Below are positions 45,888 through 47,598 of a DNA stretch of 47,598 nt, piece by piece. This stretch comes from Bacteroidaceae bacterium (GTDB taxonomy: Bacteria; Bacteroidota; Bacteroidia; Bacteroidales; Bacteroidaceae). Where the stretch lies: contig JAFUVE010000059.1 in assembly GCA_017483765.1 (NCBI GenBank), positions 1-47,598 on the forward strand, written 5' to 3'. The translations under genes and the position numbers were made by a program. The stretch's first letter is position 1. Every line of letters starts with the position of its first letter. The notes under the pieces are model-generated. The model was given only the letters and a program-made list of their open reading frames with translations, searched no databases and was not told the origin of the DNA.

Positions 45888-46661
45888 TCATTTCTTTGTG
45901 GACGGCTCTTCGTCGGAGAATAGCGGCAGCATCCCGAAGTCGGCCCACAGGTCGGGCTCGTTTGCCTTGGGGGAGGCAGGGGATTCCAGTTCCATCGTCA
46001 GCGGCTCCGGTTGAGTCTCTGCCGGCTTTGCTGAATCTGATGGCTGCTCTGGGCTTTCCGGTTGTTTCGGACTTTCCGGCTGTTTCGGACTTTCCGGCTG
46101 TTTCGGACTTTCCGGCTGTTCCAGCTTCTCCGAATTTTCCGGTTTTTCCGGTTTCTCCGGGCTTTCCGGCTTCTCCGGCTGTTCCAGCTTCTCCGAATTT
46201 TCAGGCTGTTCCAGCTTCTCTGGTTTATCCTGTTTTTCGGGCTTTTCCGGCCTTTCCGGTTTTTCCACGTTTTCCGGTTTCTCCAGATTTTCCGGTTTCT
46301 CCAGGCTTCCTGGAATCTCCGGACTTTCCGGTATCTCCGGCTTCTCGGAAGCGTCTATGTCACCCATTTCGGCACTTAATAGCCTAATGCATTTGTTTAC
46401 TTCACGCACTAAGCGAGTGATGCGGAGGCGCCCAGAACGAAGGTCTGTGTCGCTCACCTCTATCATTCGCGCTAGTTTCAGGTTGGAATAGGCTCGCTCT
46501 CTCGAACGCAACTCGGACTGCAGACGCTCTATCTCCTCTTCTTTTGAAGACAAGAGCACACGAAGGTCCGTCAACTCGCTCTGCTGCTTGCGGTAGGCTT
46601 TCAGCAACTGGCGGACATCGCTTTCAAACGAGCGTAATTGTTGCAGGTCGGATGCATCCAT
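45888..46661 (-). CDS. coiled-coil protein with Pro-Glu-X repeat tail
   Basis: A 257-residue predicted cytosolic protein. Residues 1-70 form a heptad-rich coiled coil (LRVLLSSKEEEIERLQSELRSRE), followed by a short basic helical region (75-97, LRITRLVREVNKCIRLL). Residues about 107-208 are a low-complexity tail of PEK, PEN, PES and LEQ triplets, encoded by a DNA repeat with a 9-bp period; a Glu/Pro-rich end follows. Its position directly upstream of zapA suggests a division-related partner comparable in layout to ZapB-type coiled coils, but no family signature proves this. The tail length is probably variable between strains. Confidence 0.65.
   Translation of the reverse strand: MDASDLQQLRSFESDVRQLLKAYRKQQSELTDLRVLLSSKEEEIERLQSELRSRERAYSNLKLARMIEVSDTDLRSGRLRITRLVREVNKCIRLLSAEMGDIDASEKPEIPESPEIPGSLEKPENLEKPENVEKPERPEKPEKQDKPEKLEQPENSEKLEQPEKPESPEKPEKPENSEKLEQPESPKQPESPKQPESPKQPESPEQPSDSAKPAETQPEPLTMELESPASPKANEPDLWADFGMLPLFSDEEPSTKK
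46049..46340. repeat. 9-bp-period TTCCGG repeat inside a gene
   Basis: CCGG and near-variants recur in one 9-bp register from 46058 through 46328 and 46337, about 32 units, with an in-phase CTGG at 46049. Plus-strand units look like TTTCCGGCT and TTCTCCGGN. Because 9 is a multiple of 3 the tract stays in frame and encodes P-E-X triplets in the coiled-coil protein. It matches the intergenic family at 43042 and 2232. Confidence 0.93.
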
Positions 46662-46677
46662 CGAGTGGGGGGCTTTC

Positions 46678-47328
46678 CTATTTTTTGTTCATCATGTCCT
46701 TGGCCTTCGCCATGTCTTCTTTCGAAGGCTTCTCACGCTTGGCCAAAACGATGAAATTGTATACGTATTCCACGGTCCATGGCTCGCTGAAGCCCAGCGT
46801 CTGCTGGTAGCGGCGGACGGAGTAGGCCGACTTGCGCTGGGCCTCGTCCTTCCATGTCTCTTTCGTCAGAACGTCGTGGACAGTGCTCGTCACCATGGTT
46901 TTCATCGCTTTCTTCAGGAACGAAGGAATGCGGAATCGCCATTTCAGCATCGTGCCTACGAGCATCACCAGTTCCTGGGAATAACCCTGGAACATCACCA
47001 TGTAGCTCTGAACGTCTGTAATCTTTTTGCAGCGTTTCTTCACGCTGGAGTCTATCTCGTTGAAGAATGAGTCGTCTATCTGGTATAGGTCCTGCATCAG
47101 CTGCTTGCAGGCTTTCTTCTCGCCAACGCCAAGCTTGTTGTTCACCGTCGCCACCTTCAGGCTACGCTTGAAGGCCAACAGGTCGGGAAGCATGCCGATG
47201 TTGGAGATGCCTACCTGAGCAGCTATGGCGCTCTGGAAGTATACACGGATAAGCGTCATGAAGTCCTCCATGCCGCCTACCTTCTTCTCCTCTTTCTTCT
47301 TACCGAATAATCTTGAAAAAAATCCCAT
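46678..47328 (-). CDS. conserved protein of unknown function
   Basis: A 216-residue protein that I do not recognise. It starts with MGFFSRLFGKKKEEKK, a short amphipathic or basic segment that could touch the membrane, followed by a mostly helical body rich in Lys, Met and Val without an obvious catalytic motif or signal peptide. It is the first gene of the zapA-rny operon, 16 bp before the coiled-coil gene, and sits about 27 bp after a near-perfect Bacteroidota promoter. The position hints at a division or RNA-turnover connection, which is inference only. Confidence 0.7.
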   Translation of the reverse strand: MGFFSRLFGKKKEEKKVGGMEDFMTLIRVYFQSAIAAQVGISNIGMLPDLLAFKRSLKVATVNNKLGVGEKKACKQLMQDLYQIDDSFFNEIDSSVKKRCKKITDVQSYMVMFQGYSQELVMLVGTMLKWRFRIPSFLKKAMKTMVTSTVHDVLTKETWKDEAQRKSAYSVRRYQQTLGFSEPWTVEYVYNFIVLAKREKPSKEDMAKAKDMMNKK

Positions 47329-47354
47329 TTTGTCGTTTATATTGTTTCAATTAT

Positions 47355-47387
47355 GCAAAGGTAAGCATTTTTATTGAATTTGCCAAA
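47355..47387 (-). promoter_or_regulatory. strong promoter of the zapA-rny operon
   Basis: On the minus strand TTTG (47387-47384), a 20-nt spacer and TACCTTTGC (47363-47355) match the consensus exactly. The predicted leader before the first ATG is about 20 nt. Confidence 0.85.
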
Positions 47388-47415
47388 ATTTTATATGTTT
47401 ACTTCAACCCAGCAA

Positions 47416-47453
47416 GCCTATTTTGCCCATTCAGCCTATTCTGCCCATTCTGC
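47416..47453. repeat. 9-bp-period GCC repeat
   Basis: GCCTATTTT, GCCCATTCA, GCCTATTCT and GCCCATTCT lie in exact 9-bp register, followed by GC. The core differs from the CCGG/CTAG tracts but the period and spacer position are the same. Confidence 0.75.
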
Positions 47454-47487
47454 ATTAAGGCAGGTTCTAAAAATTAGCTTTAGGCTG

Positions 47488-47596
47488 TGTTTAGACTATT
47501 TTTGAGCAGATTTGCTCGCAAACTCGCAGAAGCGTAGCGAGCTACGGTTCAAGAGGTTAAGAGCAAAGATGCCAAAAAGAGACAAACACAGGCAAA
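47488..47596. repeat. large imperfect palindrome
   Basis: The left arm (about 47488-47530, with CTGTGTTT, TTTTTG, GCA, TTTGCTC) is matched in inverse order by the right arm (about 47550-47596, GAGCAAA, TGCC, AAAAA, AAACACAG), roughly three-quarters paired. The centre has its own hairpin, CTCGC/GCGAG. No gene is present. It looks like a dispersed, hairpin-forming repeat or MITE remnant cut by the window edge. Confidence 0.55.
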
Positions 47597-47598
47597 GA

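Overview
The window reads as a chromosomal segment of a Bacteroidota bacterium, most likely order Bacteroidales and probably close to Prevotella. The support is indirect but consistent: several promoters fit the Bacteroidota pattern (TTTG, about 19-20 nt, then TAnnTTTGC); Shine-Dalgarno sequences are mostly absent; many exported proteins are lipoproteins with a Cys near residue 20-24; there are a TonB-dependent receptor, DUF5689/DUF6359/DUF6057-type proteins, a Wzi-type capsule protein and a dockerin-tailed secreted protein. No rRNA, tRNA, CRISPR array, prophage or intact transposase gene was seen.

Layout. (1) 1-746 has no convincing gene; it holds a leftward promoter, a strong hairpin terminator and a 197-bp element with 17-bp inverted ends. 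(2) 747-10949, all leftward: a Dcu C4-dicarboxylate transporter, a cytidylate-kinase-like protein, a MATE exporter, a DPP-IV-type peptidase, a beta-propeller lipoprotein with a haem-c motif, and a large DUF6057 membrane protein. (3) 11145-22538 is a divergent locus. Leftward it encodes a TonB-dependent receptor, a DUF5689+DUF6359 lipoprotein, a lipoprotein with five OB-fold-like units and a lipoprotein DNA/RNA non-specific endonuclease. Rightward it encodes an exported endonuclease/exonuclease/phosphatase-fold enzyme and a secreted multidomain protein with another DUF6359 module and a dockerin pair. I infer an outer-membrane system for capturing, cutting and importing extracellular nucleic acid. 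(4) clpB, leftward. (5) 25771-43020 is a capsule/exopolysaccharide locus: initiating sugar transferase, Wza-like SLBB exporter, Wzz, Wzx, Wzy, two TupA-type ATP-grasp proteins, four family-2 glycosyltransferases, a methyltransferase, a GH16 glycanase, a small lipoprotein and Wzi. It is broken into four transcription blocks of alternating direction, and its centre is visibly AT-richer. yraN (43090-43488) lies directly upstream of wzi. (6) 43862-47328 is a leftward housekeeping operon: a conserved 216-residue protein, a coiled-coil protein with a repeat tail, zapA, a structured spacer (possible 6S RNA) and rny, starting at a textbook promoter and ending at a strong terminator.

Two patterns cut across the genes. 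First, short tandem repeats with an exact 9-bp period occur at seven places: 2232-2282, 4418-4477, 19859-19898, 25462-25572, 43042-43089, 46049-46340 and 47416-47453. In most of them each unit is centred on CCGG or CTAG. Six are intergenic; the seventh is inside a gene, where it stays in frame and encodes a Pro-Glu-X tail. Second, a 7-bp AT-rich repeat (TAAATCG/TAAATAG or AAATTTC) fills several other spacers. All function assignments come from reading motifs and family resemblance by eye; nothing was searched or computed.
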